Source: Manihot esculenta
Taxonomy: Eukaryota > Streptophyta > Magnoliopsida > Malpighiales > Euphorbiaceae
Length of the DNA: 64,000 nt
Assembly: GCF_001659605.2 (NCBI RefSeq)
Contig: NC_035176.2
Location: 32,854,716-32,918,715 of the forward strand
Direction: 5' to 3'
Part shown: in pieces, positions 62,757 through 64,000 of the stretch
Numbering within the stretch: position 1 is the first letter of the stretch
How the letters are laid out: each line of letters opens with the position of its first letter
Program-made: the position numbers and the translations under genes
Notes under the pieces: model-generated
Told to the model about the DNA's origin: nothing
What the model saw: only the letters and a program-made list of their open reading frames with translations
Database searches by the model: none

Positions 62757-64000
62757 CCGGCTATAATTTATTTGCCATTGAAGTATTTAATTAAAAAATT
62801 ATTTATTTTTTTAAATATTCTCCTATCTATTATTAATAATTAAATTTATTTTTAGTATACATATAATTAAAGTATGTTAACTTATTTCTAATTTTTCTTA
62901 TCTAAAACATTTGGCGGTATAAACGGCAAATGGATCATATTCCTGTTAAAAAAAATTAGTTTAATTTATTAATTTTCAAATAACTTACATTAAAACAACG
63001 AAACTGGACGATTTCTTTTTTTCTATTTAGAAATTTTGAATTTGAATTCAAAATACATAATATTTTTAAAAGTTTAAGAGTAACATTTTATCTTTTAATG
63101 GATCTATTTAGTGTATATTCAAATTAATTAAATGAATGAATTTAAATCAAATGAGTGAATTTAAATGCGGAATGATTTATATTGAGAAAAAAATAATTTA
63201 AATATTATCTCTCCGTTCCATAAATTTTATAAATTTTATTTTTAATACATTAAAAAATATAATTTTTTTATTAACTTTTTAATTATATCTCTTTTAAATA
63301 TATTAAAATTTATTAAATAGTAAAAAATATTTTAAAAATTTATTAAAATTAAATTGAATTATAATAATAAATTTATATATTATTATAATTTAAAAAGAAA
63401 AGTATATAATAATTTAAAAATAATTAAATAAGGAAATATAAATAAAAATTTAGAACGGAGAAATATTTAATAAATAATAAAAAATTAAAATTATTAATAC
63501 CTAAATCCTTAAGACTCACAAATTAATTTTTTTTTAATAAGCTTATGAGCTCACTTGTCAACATATCCATTTTTATTTAGTTTTAAGCTTAGTATTTTAA
63601 ACTTAAAATTATTAAAATTGCAATAAATCAATCTACTTATGTTTGTTTGAATATCTATAAAAATTAATTTCATATTGATTTTTTTCTTAAAATTACATCA
63701 TTAATTTTAAAATTATATATTTTTAATAAGTTAAGTGCAAATTTGACTAAATTAAGTGGCAAGGGCCCCTCTATATCCCGGCCTTATTGAGACTTGGGTA
63801 CGGGTGCGACAAGTTTCTTTTTTTCTCATTTTAATTGGTTAATAAAAAAATAAATTTTATTAATAATGTTATTTGAATTATTATCTATGTAATTTTATTA
63901 ATAATGTTTAATCTGTTCTTATTTATTATTTTATTAAGACAATACTATAAATATATTTTTAATAATAATTAACTACTAATATAAAATATATGCTATTTTT
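62757..64000. other. AT-rich right edge
   Basis: Very AT-rich sequence without a frame over a few dozen codons and without recognisable exon, RNA gene or repeat border. Confidence 0.6.

Overview
The window is nuclear DNA from a flowering plant, almost certainly a eudicot. It is AT-rich, its genes have many GT-AG introns, and its spacers and introns carry Copia, Gypsy, TRIM, hAT-like and Mutator-like elements. I could not fix a genus. There are four genes I can support, all on the minus strand, plus a possible terminal exon of a plus-strand gene near the left edge.

Layout. 1-3.6 kb: non-coding sequence with a 1.36-kb hAT-like element (631-1990), then a putative 24-codon last exon on the plus strand. 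4.3-7.3 kb: a complete three-exon BAHD acyltransferase gene (466 codons). 7.3-10.7 kb: AT-rich spacer. 10.7-50.5 kb: one very large gene for a CHD3-type chromatin remodeller, the orthologue of PICKLE (PKL). 52.7-55.4 kb: an intron-free gene for a membrane protein with DM13, DOMON and cytochrome b561 domains (At5g54830-like, 905 aa). 59.0-59.8 kb: an intron-free CAF1/POP2 deadenylase (274 aa) with a probable 5'-UTR intron. 60.3-64 kb: AT-rich spacer with a 1.7-kb foldback element.

The PKL gene is the main content. I placed 30 coding exons by splice sites and family sequence. Their lengths sum to 4389 nt, exactly 1463 codons with the stop, so the frame is open from ATG (49007) to stop (11074) across 38 kb. 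PHD finger, two chromodomains, the SNF2 ATPase ([20 protein letters not shown]) and the C-terminal DUF1087/DUF1086 regions are all present. The size comes from introns filled with transposons: Copia-1 and an internally deleted Gypsy element in intron 26, Copia-2 (antisense to Copia-3) in intron 19, Copia-3 in intron 14 with a TRIM nested in its reverse transcriptase, and in intron 4 a non-autonomous LTR element that holds a Mutator-like MITE with a 9-bp target duplication. Copia-3 lies only 10 nt inside its intron, yet the splice donor is intact.

The genes do not form a pathway. PKL acts in chromatin, CAF1 in cytoplasmic mRNA decay, the DOMON/b561 protein in membrane redox, and the BAHD enzyme in acyl transfer. 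No unknown defence or biosynthetic system was found. The most unusual material is the nested, still splice-compatible transposon architecture inside PKL, including a pair of inverted 5-kb Copia copies that flank exons 15-19.
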